64,000 bases of DNA, taken from a bacterium. Lineage in GTDB: Bacteria > Electryoneota > Electryoneia > Electryoneales > Electryoneaceae. The notes beneath the pieces were generated by a model. It saw only the letters and a program-made list of their open reading frames with translations. It was not told the origin of the DNA and searched no databases. Made by a program: the position numbers and the translations under genes. Below are positions 26,601 through 36,742 of this stretch, one piece after another. Position 1 is the first letter of the stretch, and the number at the start of each line of letters is the position of its first letter. The stretch is taken from contig JANQEY010000080.1 of NCBI GenBank assembly GCA_028278125.1, forward strand, positions 1-64,000. The letters run 5' to 3'.

Positions 26601-28514
26601 ATGAGACCAATATGTCCGAGGGGGCGCCTATCGACGGGTAAGCAAGTGGATGCGTCACTTCGAAAGAAGCACAGACCGTTCGAAAGATTCATCCAGATGC
26701 TGCTCTTCATGGCTGCGAGCGTGGCCGTTGTAGTGAGCATCGCGATCCTGTGGACCCTGATGGACGGCACCATGTCCTTTATCAATTCCCCTCATGCCAA
26801 TTTGCAGGAGTTCCTCACAGGTGACGAATGGGTTCCGACCGGAAGCGACCCAAGCTTCGGAATTTTGCCCTTGATGGCCGGGACGACACTCATCGCCGGA
26901 GGTGCCCTACTCATAGCGGCCCCGCTCGGAACCGGGGCCGCTCTTTATCTTTCTGAATTCGCCTCGAGCCGTTCCAGGGCCATCTTGAAGCCTATAATCG
27001 AGGTTCTCGCAGGAATCCCCTCCATCGTTTATGGTTTCTTCGCATTACTGGTTATCAGTCCGTATCTGCAGAAAGCCTTCGGGGCGGAGTACTTCAACGC
27101 ATTGAGCGCGATGATAGTCCTGTCGGTCATGGTACTCCCCATTATTGTCAGCATCTCCGATGATTCGATGAAGGCGGTTCCACAATATCAACGTCAGGCC
27201 GCTCTAGCAATGGGCGCGACTCGTTGGGAGACCGCCACGCGTGTCGTTCTTCCTAACGCATCCAGCGGAGTAATGGCTTCCATTCTGCTTGGATTGGGAA
27301 GGGCTATTGGTGAGACCATGGTCGTCACATTGGCCGCAGGACGGGTTGCCAACATGACCTTCAATCCCCTTGAGGGCGTTCAGACCATGACAGCCTACAT
27401 CGCCCAGATCGCCACGGGAGATCTGGAGCCAGGCATAGCATACGATGCTGCCTTCGCGGTCGGAATGGTTCTATTCATAATCACATTCATCATTAACTAT
27501 CTGGCGGGACGGGTGGTCCTCCGCATAAAATCCGGAAAGGTCAGGAGACCTGGGCAAGTTGGGAAGCGGACCATCAAAGGTGAGATCCATACTCTTATTG
27601 CACGCGTCCCGATTGATAAGCTTAGAGGAAAAAAAAGAGTTCGGCCGAAGCGATATGGCGTAGAGCGTCTGAAAGGTCGGTATATCATATACCGGATTGG
27701 CAAAGGTGTAACATTATCATGTCTGATAATCGCCGTGATCTTTCTTGCCTATCTCGTATGTTCGACATTGCAGCAGGGTTTAGGCGGTATCGACCTTCAG
27801 TTCATGACCTACTTCCCCAGCTGGAAGCCGGAGCTGGCCGGAATATACCCCGTGATAATCGGATCCGTCTACCTAATGGTGCTGACATTCCTCATCTCCG
27901 TCCCCGTAGGCGTTGGAGCGGCAGTATACCTAACAGAGATCGCGCCGGATCATGCGCACACCAGATTCCTTCGAAGGATGATACAGAACCTTGCCGGTGT
28001 ACCCTCTATCGTCTTCGGGCTGGTCGGCCTTTTCATCTTCGTGAGGATGTTCGGTCTTGGAGCGAGCCTGCTGGCCGGGAGCTTGACGCTTTCCATCATG
28101 GTGTTACCGATCATCGTCGTTTCAACGGAGGAGGCACTGAAATCGATTCCGCAAGGTTTCAGAGAAGGCGCGTTGGCTCTGGGCACGACCCGGTGGCAGG
28201 CTATCAGGCATCATGTGATTCCAAACGCGAAGCCCGGAATACTCACCGGGTCGATCCTAGGGCTTTCACGGTCCATCGGTGAGACGGCACCAATCCTTTT
28301 CATCGGCGCCGTGTTTGCCAAGGTACCGCCTGAGAGCATCAACGACCCGTTCCTCGCCCTTCCGTTGGAGATTTTCTATTGGGCCAAGCATGCGAATCCG
28401 GATTTTCACGGGCTCGCCGCAAGCACGATCATCATATTATTGCTAATCCTGCTCACGATGAACTCCATTGCCATTGTGATCAGGCACAGGGCACAATCGA
28501 GGAGAGATTGGTAA
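26601..28514 (+). CDS. pstCA: Fused phosphate permease PstC-PstA
   Basis: A single 637-residue chain contains both permease subunits of the phosphate ABC transporter. The first half (about residues 1-315) has an EAA loop [20 protein letters not shown]. The second half (about 370-637) has its own loop [20 protein letters not shown]. The halves are joined by a basic cytoplasmic linker of about 50 residues. Each half has about six membrane helices and an IGET motif. Normally PstC and PstA are separate genes. No stop or frameshift lies between the halves, so the fusion looks real. It works with PstS upstream and PstB downstream. Confidence 0.94.
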   Translation: MRPICPRGRLSTGKQVDASLRKKHRPFERFIQMLLFMAASVAVVVSIAILWTLMDGTMSFINSPHANLQEFLTGDEWVPTGSDPSFGILPLMAGTTLIAGGALLIAAPLGTGAALYLSEFASSRSRAILKPIIEVLAGIPSIVYGFFALLVISPYLQKAFGAEYFNALSAMIVLSVMVLPIIVSISDDSMKAVPQYQRQAALAMGATRWETATRVVLPNASSGVMASILLGLGRAIGETMVVTLAAGRVANMTFNPLEGVQTMTAYIAQIATGDLEPGIAYDAAFAVGMVLFIITFIINYLAGRVVLRIKSGKVRRPGQVGKRTIKGEIHTLIARVPIDKLRGKKRVRPKRYGVERLKGRYIIYRIGKGVTLSCLIIAVIFLAYLVCSTLQQGLGGIDLQFMTYFPSWKPELAGIYPVIIGSVYLMVLTFLISVPVGVGAAVYLTEIAPDHAHTRFLRRMIQNLAGVPSIVFGLVGLFIFVRMFGLGASLLAGSLTLSIMVLPIIVVSTEEALKSIPQGFREGALALGTTRWQAIRHHVIPNAKPGILTGSILGLSRSIGETAPILFIGAVFAKVPPESINDPFLALPLEIFYWAKHANPDFHGLAASTIIILLLILLTMNSIAIVIRHRAQSRRDW

Positions 28515-28515
28515 T

Positions 28516-29280
28516 ATGGAGGAAAACGACCGAATGCTGCTATGCAGGAACGTGAACGTGTTCTATGGAAAGAACCAGGTGATCAAAGATGTGTCGATGC
28601 CCATCCACGAGAACAAGGTAACGGCGCTGATTGGCCCCAGCGGCTGCGGTAAGAGCACCTTGTTGCGAGCGTTCAATCGAATGAACGAAGAGATCGTTGG
28701 TTGCTGCATGGAGGGGGGGATACTCTGGAATGGCACTAACATACTCGATAAAAAAGTGGATCCTGTTGCCCTAAGGCACAGGATCGGCATGGTGTTCCAG
28801 AAGCCGAACCCCTTCCCGACGTCGATCTACAAGAACATCTCGTTCGGTCCGAAGATCCATGGGTTGCGTAACAGGAGAGACATGGATGAGCTGGTCGAGC
28901 AGAAACTCAAGGACGCAGCCCTCTGGGACGAGGTCAAGGATCGACTCGACGAGTCGGCAATGGGCCTCTCCGGCGGTCAGCAGCAGCGCCTCTGCATCGC
29001 CCGGGCTCTCGCCGTTGAACCGGAGGTGATCCTTATGGATGAACCCTGCTCGGCTCTCGATCCCATCGCTACGGCGAAGATCGAGGACCTTATCAGTGAG
29101 CTGAAGAAGCGATACACGGTGATCATTGTGACCCATAACATGCAGCAGGCTGCACGTGTCAGTGATTACACCGGCTTCATGTATCTCGGAAGATTGGTAG
29201 AATTCGGCAAGACGAAGAGTATATTCGAGGCACCGAGGAAGGAGTTGACCGAGAAGTATATTACGGGTAGGTTCGGATAG
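28516..29280 (+). CDS. pstB: Phosphate ABC transporter ATP-binding protein
   Basis: A 254-residue ABC ATPase with Walker A (GPSGCGKST), Q loop (VFQKPNPFP, typical of PstB), signature (LSGGQQQR), Walker B (VILMDEP), D loop (SALDP) and switch His (VTHNMQQA). It powers phosphate import through the fused permease. The ATG lies one base beyond the permease stop, so the genes are translated together. The length is standard for PstB. Confidence 0.97.
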   Translation: MEENDRMLLCRNVNVFYGKNQVIKDVSMPIHENKVTALIGPSGCGKSTLLRAFNRMNEEIVGCCMEGGILWNGTNILDKKVDPVALRHRIGMVFQKPNPFPTSIYKNISFGPKIHGLRNRRDMDELVEQKLKDAALWDEVKDRLDESAMGLSGGQQQRLCIARALAVEPEVILMDEPCSALDPIATAKIEDLISELKKRYTVIIVTHNMQQAARVSDYTGFMYLGRLVEFGKTKSIFEAPRKELTEKYITGRFG

Positions 29281-29288
29281 GTGATTGG

Positions 29289-29939
29289 ATGAGTGAACGT
29301 TTTCACGAGAAGTTAAATGGGCTCGACAGCGACGTCCGGGAGATGGCGGAGCTGTCCAAGGAGATGCTGAGGAAGTCGGTGAAGGCACTGAAGGACCAGG
29401 ACGCCGAACTGACCGGTTGGGTCCTTGACAACAAGGGTAGGATAATCGAGATGGACCAGCAAATCGAGAATAAGACCCTCAGGCTCGTCACATTGTTCCA
29501 GCCGATGGCAAGTGACATGAGAAAGATTGCCACCATCATGAAATTGAACACCTATTTGGCTCGCATCGGTCGGTACGGCAAAGATATCGCTACCATTGCT
29601 GCCGATCTGACAGACAATCCACACGTCGCTAAGCTCGTCAGCCTACCACACATGGCTGAAATTGTCGTCGACATGATAGACGATGCGATCGAGGTTTTCC
29701 GGACGGGCGAGACATCCAAGTTCGAGAGTTTCGGTGAGAAGGACGACGCTTTGGACGCAATGCGCTACTCGATCTTCCGGGAATGCCTGACCCAAATGAT
29801 GGAAGACCCGAGAACCATCAAGCGATGCACTCATTATATAATGATCGCCCGGTATCTCGAGAGGTGCGGAGACCACGCATGCAAGATGGCCGAGAAGATA
29901 TATTACATGCACACAGGCGAGCACATCGAGATCCGCTGA
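29289..29939 (+). CDS. phoU: PhoU phosphate regulator
   Basis: A 216-residue all-helical protein with two PhoU repeats: MAELSKEMLRKSVKAL with IATIMKLNTYLARIGRYG, and YIMIARYLERCGDHACKMAEKI. PhoU binds metal and reports the activity of the Pst transporter to the regulator. It starts 8 bases after pstB and completes the operon. This stand-alone copy and the AbrB-PhoU fusion at 24382 probably divide sensing and DNA binding. Confidence 0.95.
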   Translation: MSERFHEKLNGLDSDVREMAELSKEMLRKSVKALKDQDAELTGWVLDNKGRIIEMDQQIENKTLRLVTLFQPMASDMRKIATIMKLNTYLARIGRYGKDIATIAADLTDNPHVAKLVSLPHMAEIVVDMIDDAIEVFRTGETSKFESFGEKDDALDAMRYSIFRECLTQMMEDPRTIKRCTHYIMIARYLERCGDHACKMAEKIYYMHTGEHIEIR

Positions 29940-30002
29940 TGCCGGATATCTCACACGATTCGGGGAGCCATTAATAAACATATTTCGATGGTGTTACCAA
30001 TA

Positions 30003-30422
30003 ATGCCAATGGTACTCTTCGTCTGCACCGGGAATTCCATGAGGTCCCAGATGACAGACTGGCTTTTCCGTCACATTTACGGAGATCAATTCGAGGTACA
30101 TAGTGCAGGTACCAAGCCCAGTACTGTTCGCTCTATGACCGTCTGCGTGATGGCGGAGATCGGCATCGACTTCTCGGGGCATAACTCGAAGGGGTTTGAC
30201 GGTTTCCTCGATAGGGAGATCGATTTCGTTGTCACTTTGTGCGATGGGGTAAATGAAGCCTGTCCGTTCTTCCCAGGCGACAGGATACGAATGTACAAGG
30301 GATTCAGAAATCCTTATGACGAGACCGGGACGGAGGAGGAGATTCTCGATGCGTTCAGATCGGTCAGGGACGAGATATCTGCCTGGATATCAGGTGAGGT
30401 CATCCATTTGGTGAAGGACTGA
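30003..30422 (+). CDS. arsC: Arsenate reductase, low-molecular-weight phosphatase type
   Basis: A protein of about 139 residues with the PTP loop CTGNSMRS (Cys8 to Arg14) and the two further redox cysteines of thioredoxin-coupled ArsC in [16 protein letters not shown] (Cys80 and Cys87). It reduces arsenate to arsenite in three cysteine steps. A TATA-like CATTAATAAA lies about 27 bases before the ATG at 30003, favouring a leaderless start; an ATG at 29988 is in the same frame. The arsenite exporter starts 5 bases after the stop. Its position after pst-phoU fits the entry of arsenate through phosphate transporters. Confidence 0.92.
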   Translation: MPMVLFVCTGNSMRSQMTDWLFRHIYGDQFEVHSAGTKPSTVRSMTVCVMAEIGIDFSGHNSKGFDGFLDREIDFVVTLCDGVNEACPFFPGDRIRMYKGFRNPYDETGTEEEILDAFRSVRDEISAWISGEVIHLVKD

Positions 30423-30427
30423 TACCC

Positions 30428-31498
30428 TTGTTTGGAAGAGGCCTAACCATTTTCGAACGATTTCTCCCTGGCCTGGTATTGTTATGCATAACCGTTGGCA
30501 TCGGGTTAGGTCGAGTCTTACCCGATCTGGCTGAGACACTTGACTCCATGTCCGCCCATCAGGTCTCTCTCCCCATTGCTATTGCCCTCTTTTTCATGAT
30601 GTACCCGATCATGGTTAAAATCGACTTTTCGGAGATGGCCAAGGCGGCAAAAACTCCGAAACCCGTTGCCATGACCCTCGGGATCAACTGGCTGATCAAG
30701 CCATTCACAATGTACATTTTCGCTTATCTGTTCCTAGGCATTCTATTCCGAGGGTTCTTGGGAGGTACCGAGGTAGTCAAGGGAGGTGACGAGGTGGAAC
30801 TTTGGCGGAGCTACATTTCCGGAGCCATACTTCTTGGGATAGCACCATGCACCGCAATGGTCCTGGTGTGGAGCTTCCTCGCAAAAGGTAACGATGGGCT
30901 GGCTCTGGTGATGGTCGCGGTCAATTCGCTGATCATGCTCGTCCTCTACGTCTTCCTTGGATCCTTCCTCCTTGGGGTGAACTCGATACCGATCCCGTGG
31001 GAGACCATGGTCCTCTCTGTTGGAATCTATGTTGCACTTCCTCTTGTTTCCGGATATTACACAAGAAAATGGATTTTTCAAAGGAAGGGTAAGATCTGGT
31101 TCGAGACGAATTTCCTTCACCTTCTCACCCCGATCAGCATCATCGCCCTGTTGGGAACTCTCATTCTGCTATTCTCATTCAAAGGAGACGTTATCGTGGA
31201 GAACCCGTTGGTCATCTTCTGGATCTCAATTCCTCTGCTGATTCAGACACTCTTCATCTTCGCATTGGGATATTTCGTCATTGCAAAGCGGTTGGGACTC
31301 GCCTACAGGGATGCGGCTCCGGCTGCCATGATTGGAGCGTCCAATCATTTCGAGGTGGCGATCGCCACAGCGACAATGCTGTTCGGACTCGGTTCCGGTG
31401 CGGCATTAGCGACGGTCGTCGGTGTCCTGATCGAGGTACCTGTAATGCTCCTTTTGGTCAAGATATGTCTCAGGACGAGAGACTTCCACGGTAACTGA
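30428..31498 (+). CDS. acr3: Arsenite efflux permease, ACR3 family
   Basis: A 356-residue membrane protein of about ten helices. It has the ACR3 signature with the essential Cys in [27 protein letters not shown] near the N terminus, and [13 protein letters not shown] in the second half. It exports arsenite made by ArsC. The start is TTG at 30428, five bases beyond the arsC stop. No arsR repressor is visible nearby, so the pair may depend on its own TATA box or the phosphate regulator. Confidence 0.94.
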   Translation: MFGRGLTIFERFLPGLVLLCITVGIGLGRVLPDLAETLDSMSAHQVSLPIAIALFFMMYPIMVKIDFSEMAKAAKTPKPVAMTLGINWLIKPFTMYIFAYLFLGILFRGFLGGTEVVKGGDEVELWRSYISGAILLGIAPCTAMVLVWSFLAKGNDGLALVMVAVNSLIMLVLYVFLGSFLLGVNSIPIPWETMVLSVGIYVALPLVSGYYTRKWIFQRKGKIWFETNFLHLLTPISIIALLGTLILLFSFKGDVIVENPLVIFWISIPLLIQTLFIFALGYFVIAKRLGLAYRDAAPAAMIGASNHFEVAIATATMLFGLGSGAALATVVGVLIEVPVMLLLVKICLRTRDFHGN

Positions 31499-31571
31499 TC
31501 CATGCGGGACCATCCAACATTCGGATGGCTTCAAAACAACATATAAATAATCACTCATGATACCCAGAACA

Positions 31572-31976
31572 ATGCCGGAATCCCCCCTGACCGGAGGGAC
31601 TGTGTAACAAGACGCGCAGCAGCAGGAGGCACCCGTTCAGCCGCAAACGGTAGCCCCACCGGTCCAATACACCTTCCAAGCCCCTCAACCAGGAAGCATA
31701 TATGCCCAGCCCCAGTCAGACATCCGCGACGAGCCGCCTGCATTCAGGGACGCTATCATGGGGCAACCGAACAGCGAGATTGTGAAGAACAAGCTGATCG
31801 AGCCGCTCATCTACATCATGATCCTGATCGCGATGACAAACATCGTCGCAATAATCATCGGCGCCATTGAGGCTGCGATAGTCTTAAACGGAGTTATTAG
31901 CTCGATTCTGCCATTTCACCTTTATACACGAAAAAAGGTAATTGTCATTATTTTGCTAGTAATTTTAGATTGCTAA
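31572..31976 (+). pseudogene. Truncated membrane-protein gene at the core/island junction
   Basis: The frame opens with ATG at 31572, about 25-30 bases after a TATA-like ACATATAAATAATC. It is broken by a TAA at 31605-31607 and continues in the same frame as a Pro/Gln-rich region (PQTVAPPVQYTFQAPQPG), then FRDAIMGQPNSEIVKNKLIEP and a membrane segment. At about 31905 the sequence turns AT-rich and the frame ends soon after in unrelated-looking codons. The layout resembles the start of Yip1-type membrane proteins (weak inference). The C-terminal part is not in the window, so the accessory DNA appears to have cut the gene. Confidence 0.6.
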
Positions 31977-32077
31977 AATGTTATGGCAATTGGGGCCTTG
32001 CACCTTTTTAGCCAGTTGCATTTTTATTGGGGGAAGTTGCACCTTTATTGAACCGCCCTTAGTAAACAGTAAAGCGT

Positions 32078-33220
32078 TCATTCTGCGGAAAATTGACTAT
32101 TTAAGAGTTTGTCAGATTGGGGCAATAGTTCATAAATCGTTGCTCGAAGACTGTTCAATTGATGCAGTTTTAATGCAATGGTGTTTTGATAAGATATTTC
32201 TGGTAGAAGAATTTCTTGTTTTCTCGCGTAATCTTTGTTAAAGGTCGCGTTATCCGATTTCGATGTTACTATTCTTAAAAAGAGATCTTGATATTGGTAA
32301 CAAAACCATCGCATATTTACTTTGCCAGTATATTCCTCCTTCAATTTTAAAAAATATACATGGTCGTTTCCCGAGTATTCGTTTTCATCTAAGAACTCCA
32401 TAGTGCCAGCGTTTCCGTTCCTAGCCACCACGATACACGGAGAGGAATAAACCTTTAATCCCCCTCCTTTCGGTTTGGAATTTCGATTAATGAGTCCCAT
32501 ATAATTTTCTTTTTTTGTTGCGCTCGAACAAACCGTAATTTCATTATCCTCCGATGTTGGGGCGTTGTTGTATACAAATTCCTCCGTTAATCCCTGATTG
32601 CCGCCCATGAAATGGAAAACATTATCAACCGTATCAGTTTCTCCCTGGGTTTCTGTTTTAGAATTCGTTAAGAGTAAATCGATGTTGGAGATTATTGATA
32701 ATAAATGAGATTTTAATTCAAGAATTTTTTTCTTCCTATTTTTATTACGAATCTGAATCTGAATATCATCAGGAATTGAGAACCGTACTCGGTCAAACCA
32801 TTTAGAACTCAGTACGCTGTTATCGCTTTTTGAGGTTGTGTAATTTCTCAATGCAGATCTGTATTCTAAACCAAACCATTCGATATCTATGACGTTTGAC
32901 CATGCTGATTTTAATTTGATTACACATGCATGGTGATTTATTGTGAATCGCCCATCGTTAGCACTTTTATAAGTAAATAATCCTGCACTACCATCTTTCG
33001 TCAGTATCAAACAAGGCCCATGATAATATACAATTGGCTTTCCCTTATTATTTAATGCGTTTGTTTTAATGAAACCAATCGGGATATTATTATCCATCGA
33101 ACCCGAAAAAACAGGGATTCTATCTTCATTTGAAACTGGCTGATTATTGTACATTATTTCTTCTGTTAGCCCATGATTGCCCGGGCAGTAATCGAAAATT
33201 TCATTGATTGTTTTTTTCAT
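32078..33220 (-). CDS. Specificity (S) subunit of BcgI-like restriction-modification system
   Basis: A 380-residue protein of two similar target-recognition halves, each opening with a matching motif (NHGLTEEIMYNNQP near residue 15 and NQGLTEEFVYNNAP near 210) and each followed by a helical spacer (ILELKSHLLSIISNIDLLL and LHQLNSLRATIYELL). This two-TRD, two-helix layout defines type I/BcgI specificity subunits and implies a bipartite asymmetric DNA target. The gene starts 20 bases after the stop of the RM subunit, in the same operon. The length is close to the B subunit of BcgI (about 340 residues). Confidence 0.87.
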   Translation of the reverse strand: MKKTINEIFDYCPGNHGLTEEIMYNNQPVSNEDRIPVFSGSMDNNIPIGFIKTNALNNKGKPIVYYHGPCLILTKDGSAGLFTYKSANDGRFTINHHACVIKLKSAWSNVIDIEWFGLEYRSALRNYTTSKSDNSVLSSKWFDRVRFSIPDDIQIQIRNKNRKKKILELKSHLLSIISNIDLLLTNSKTETQGETDTVDNVFHFMGGNQGLTEEFVYNNAPTSEDNEITVCSSATKKENYMGLINRNSKPKGGGLKVYSSPCIVVARNGNAGTMEFLDENEYSGNDHVYFLKLKEEYTGKVNMRWFCYQYQDLFLRIVTSKSDNATFNKDYARKQEILLPEISYQNTIALKLHQLNSLRATIYELLPQSDKLLNSQFSAE

Positions 33221-33240
33221 ATTTTCACATTTAATTTAAT

Positions 33241-35235
33241 TCAGGTTATCTGAACCTCTTGAAATTTTGAAATAATTAATTTGTATTCCTTATCAAAGTC
33301 CGATTCGGAAATAGTATTAACTTGCTCGGGCCTCAAATGAAATTCGCTTAATAAATTATGATAATTTGAATTATTGACGTTCGCGATATCCACAAATTTG
33401 TATTTGTAGCCGTGTAAACCTTCGAGTTCTTCTCGGGCATTCACCTTCCGTTCAAACGAATTATGGGTTAAATGAAAATCTCTTTGAGACGGCATGAAAT
33501 TGTTGATAGCACCAATCGCACCCGGATATTTTTCTTCGAGTTCGGGGATATCATCATGGTATTTGGTTTTAAATCGCTTGTCGCTGTTGGCATATCCATC
33601 ATAATCCAAAATGAAATGCCAAATTGGATGGGTCTGAATTTCCGCGGGTTCATCTTCTTGCTTCTTCTGCAACAGAACAACATAAGTTTTTTCTTTCGTG
33701 TAAGGAGCGAAAGCGAACTTTGTCAAAGATATTATTGCATGAATCCTACATTGTTTTAAGATATTGATGCGAAATCGTTCTCTTGATGGTGCTTCTAATG
33801 CCCCATCATTTGTTATTATTGCTGCTATAGCACCTGGTTTGAGAGCGTCGACCACTTTCTCAAAAAACAATAATTCATATTTCTTTTCATTAGTGTATAA
33901 GAAATCCTCAACTCTTGCATTGCCTTCGTATTTCCCCATCGGCGGATTTGTTAGAATGTAATCAAAAGTATTATCAGACCATCCCAAAGACGAGAGCCAC
34001 GATATTAACGAATCCTTAACCTCATAGATATGTACATGCCCATCCCCAACGAGAAACATATTTAACTTCGTGCGTGCAACCGATTTATTATCATTATCAT
34101 ATCCAAAAAAAACGTTTGTTTTTAGTTGCTTCTCCACAGAAGCATTTAATCTGTTATTTTGGGAATACGTATTTAACAAGGTTTTATATGCCTCTGTTAG
34201 AAAACCACCTGTACCACACGCAGGATCACATATCTTAAGATCTCGTGGGACTTTCTCGTTACTCAATACTAACCGAGCAATCAATCCTGTTATATGGCGA
34301 CGAGTATAGAATTCGCCAAACTGCTTCTTTTTCGCTTGCGATGCAAACTCTTCATAAATAGAACCATATAGATCGAAGTTCGCGCCATGGAAGTGATAGC
34401 TATCAAGCTCGATATACACTTTTTTCAGGTGTTCGTTTTGAAGTTTCTTTGGAATCGTAATGAGGTTCTTAAAGTCCTTATAAATATTCTCAGAATAATT
34501 CGGATTTTCCCATATTAGTTGAATCATTTTTTCAAATTCTACACGAAGGTCGCCAACAACATTATCACAAGCAATATCGTGTAAATCATCCCATAACTCA
34601 ATAACACGATGGAGCGTTCTACATTCTGCTTCGTTTTCAGAGATGTATTTCAACACTACAAGACTAATAGTGGGATCAATGCGCGGATCACCGTCAGACA
34701 ATCCAGCAGAACGATAAATATCAGCTAAACGTTTTAGAGTTCCTCTGAATTTTGCCTCTGATAATGGGCGTATGTCTTTAGTCGCTTTATCAACAACATA
34801 AGAATTATCATCTGAAATCTGAGTATTGATCTTTTTTAATACCTTGATAGGGGCCATTTTCGTAATTATCCTGTCATCAAGTCTTATTTCCTCATCATTA
34901 TGCGTATTATAGAATCGAAAATCCGATTTGCAATTGCTAACGATATAGTAATCCAGTCCTTGGTTTCTTGACTTCTCTTTTCCTTGAGACATAGCGTCTC
35001 TCCAATCAATATCTCCTATTGTCGAATTGCGGTGTTTTGCTTCAATAAGTGCCAAGATATTGGATTCAAAATCGTTTGAATTATGTGCAGTAGTAGAAAT
35101 CCAAATGTCCCCCCGCTTTTTACCACTTTTTTCTGTAGTAACATCAATTTTACATTGTGATTGTTTGATCCCCAATTCTTCAAGCTTTGGTAACAGGTAT
35201 TGCACAATGTCATTAGTTTCCTCTTTCTTAACCAT
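33241..35235 (-). CDS. Fused nuclease-methyltransferase (RM) subunit, BcgI-like
   Basis: About 664 residues. The N-terminal part carries a PD-(D/E)XK nuclease core (Asp43 in GDIW, then Glu65 and Lys67 in LIEAKHR). An HsdM-like helical region follows. The N6-adenine methyltransferase domain has motif I DPACGTGGF (near residue 337) and motif IV NPPM (near 430; NPPY/F is more usual). Cutting and methylating activities in one chain plus a separate S subunit is the arrangement of BcgI-type systems, which cut on both sides of their target. No separate HsdR gene is present. ATG 35235 is preferred over a GTG at 35244. Confidence 0.87.
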   Translation of the reverse strand: MVKKEETNDIVQYLLPKLEELGIKQSQCKIDVTTEKSGKKRGDIWISTTAHNSNDFESNILALIEAKHRNSTIGDIDWRDAMSQGKEKSRNQGLDYYIVSNCKSDFRFYNTHNDEEIRLDDRIITKMAPIKVLKKINTQISDDNSYVVDKATKDIRPLSEAKFRGTLKRLADIYRSAGLSDGDPRIDPTISLVVLKYISENEAECRTLHRVIELWDDLHDIACDNVVGDLRVEFEKMIQLIWENPNYSENIYKDFKNLITIPKKLQNEHLKKVYIELDSYHFHGANFDLYGSIYEEFASQAKKKQFGEFYTRRHITGLIARLVLSNEKVPRDLKICDPACGTGGFLTEAYKTLLNTYSQNNRLNASVEKQLKTNVFFGYDNDNKSVARTKLNMFLVGDGHVHIYEVKDSLISWLSSLGWSDNTFDYILTNPPMGKYEGNARVEDFLYTNEKKYELLFFEKVVDALKPGAIAAIITNDGALEAPSRERFRINILKQCRIHAIISLTKFAFAPYTKEKTYVVLLQKKQEDEPAEIQTHPIWHFILDYDGYANSDKRFKTKYHDDIPELEEKYPGAIGAINNFMPSQRDFHLTHNSFERKVNAREELEGLHGYKYKFVDIANVNNSNYHNLLSEFHLRPEQVNTISESDFDKEYKLIISKFQEVQIT

Positions 35236-35363
35236 AAAAATCACTCAACTATAAAGAAAACTTTGTGATTTGTGTGGAGGGTGGTGGAGAAGGTATTTCC
35301 CGTTGGTGACAGAAGATACCGTTTCAAACCACCACCTCTCCATTAGGATGTTCAACATCATTT

Positions 35364-35540
35364 CTAATTAGATTTACGCCTATGGTCACCGTCGCTCACT
35401 CCTATATAGCCCAAGCGCCTCAAATACTCTACTATTGCAATTCTTCCTAATTGGGCCGGTAATAATCCGTTCTCTTTTGCTGCTTCGTTATACGTCTTAA
35501 TTAATTCTTCCGACAACGTAATGCTGATTTGATTAACCAT
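35364..35540 (-). CDS. 58-residue ribbon-helix-helix regulator
   Basis: A short gene running from ATG (35540) to TAG (35364-35366). The product starts with the strand VNQISITLSEELIKTYNEAA and continues with a helix-turn-helix pair LPAQLGRIAIVEYLRRLGYI, the MetJ/Arc ribbon-helix-helix fold. It lies 128 bases upstream of the RM gene on the same strand. Two operator-like repeats sit at and before its start codon, one overlapping it. The likely role is a controller that limits its own expression and sets the timing of the restriction-modification genes. The length is typical for CopG-type proteins. Confidence 0.8.
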   Translation of the reverse strand: MVNQISITLSEELIKTYNEAAKENGLLPAQLGRIAIVEYLRRLGYIGVSDGDHRRKSN

Positions 35541-35586
35541 GGGATTCCACGTAGTTTAAGTGTGTTATTCACATGGGATTCCATGT
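35538..35586. promoter_or_regulatory. Paired operator-like repeats before the RHH gene
   Basis: CATGGGATTCCA occurs at 35538-35549 and again at 35572-35583, 34 bp apart. The second copy extends to the inverted repeat ACATGG-GATT-CCATGT (35571-35586). They lie between the A/T-rich promoter (about 35587-35605) and the start codon, the first covering the start codon itself. This placement fits autorepression by the encoded ribbon-helix-helix protein. Confidence 0.6.
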
Positions 35587-35662
35587 ATTTTAACTTTACT
35601 TTTATCCAAACCTCCTCTGGTTATATACCCTCGAAATGCACTTTTATTATTGGTGACAGAAG

Positions 35663-36742
35663 ATGCCATGTAGAATTAATATCAACACTAAGAAATCGTT
35701 TTCTCCCGTCATCAGGAACCGATTCGAGAACAGATTGAAGAACGATAGGCTGACCTCTCTGGTGAGAGGATCGGGCGGGATTGGAGCACTTACAACAGAG
35801 CGCAGTCGCACGAGATCGAGCTATTCGATAGCCTTCTCAGAGAGTTAGTGGCGACTGTTAAGGAACCGCCAAGGAAACCTGGCCCTGGAAGGAAGCCTTT
35901 GCCACTATCGGACCAGTTGTACTGTGCCATAGAGAAGGTCTACTCCCAGTTATCGAGCCGTAGAGCAAAGAGTTTGTACGACAAGGCTCAGGACAGGGGC
36001 GAGTTGGCGAAATCACCTCACTTTATGCGGTATCCAAGCTACTGAACAAGGATTCAACCACACCGATACTGCATGAACTTGTACGCCTGACAGCCCTTCC
36101 ATTGGCCAATATTGAGACCGACTTCGCCGTTGATAGCACAGGGTTCATGACTTCGACTTATGGAAGGTATCACGAGGATAAGCACAAGATCAACAAAGAT
36201 AGACATTACCTGAAAGCTCACATCTGTAGCGGTGTTTATACCAACGTAGTAACGGCTGTCGTTGTGACTGATGAATATGGCGCAGACACAGTGCAGTTCG
36301 CCGAGTTGGTACAAAGAACTGCAGAAGATTTCGAGATTAATGAAGTGTCGGCGGATAAGGCGTATTCGTCGAGGAAGAACCATGACATCATTGGCGAGAT
36401 CGGTGGAACGCCCTTCATTCCATTTAAGAAGAACACGACCGGCAAAGCAGGCGGTTCTCATATGTGGAAGAAAGCGTACTTTTATTCCTATTGAACGAAG
36501 AGGAATTCATGGAGCACTACCATAAGAGATCAAATGTCGAATCAACAATCGGCGCAATCAAGAAGAAGCTTGGAGAGTCCCTTAAGTCCAAGAACCTTGT
36601 TGCTCAGAAGAACGAACTTCTGTGTAAGATCATTGCTTACAACATCACCGTTCTGATTCAGCACATGCACGAGATACCAGTGGATAGATTTGCACCTTTA
36701 TTTGGAAACCTGCACCTAAATGCCGCCACCGTCATGAATTAA
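35663..36742 (+). pseudogene. Broken DDE transposase of the 31994-36753 element
   Basis: Coding sense is spread over three frames joined by at least two frameshifts. The N-terminal part includes DWSTYNRAQSHEIELFDSLL and PGPGRKPLPLSDQLYCAI. The catalytic region has FAVDSTGFMTSTYGRY (first Asp), SADKAYSSRKNHD (second Asp) and, after another shift, HYHKRSNVESTIGAIKKKLG (Glu). This is a DDE_Tnp_1-type transposase related to the IS4/IS5 superfamily. It ends 11 bases before the right end of the element. The frameshifts make self-mobilisation unlikely. Confidence 0.85.

Larger units (their letters stand above)
35303..35664. repeat. 15-bp direct repeat flanking the RHH gene
   Basis: TTGGTGACAGAAGAT occurs at 35303-35317 and again at 35650-35664, where it runs into the ATG of the transposase remnant. 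The copies lie on either side of the ribbon-helix-helix gene. They may mark where the R-M cassette joined the insertion sequence. Confidence 0.6.
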
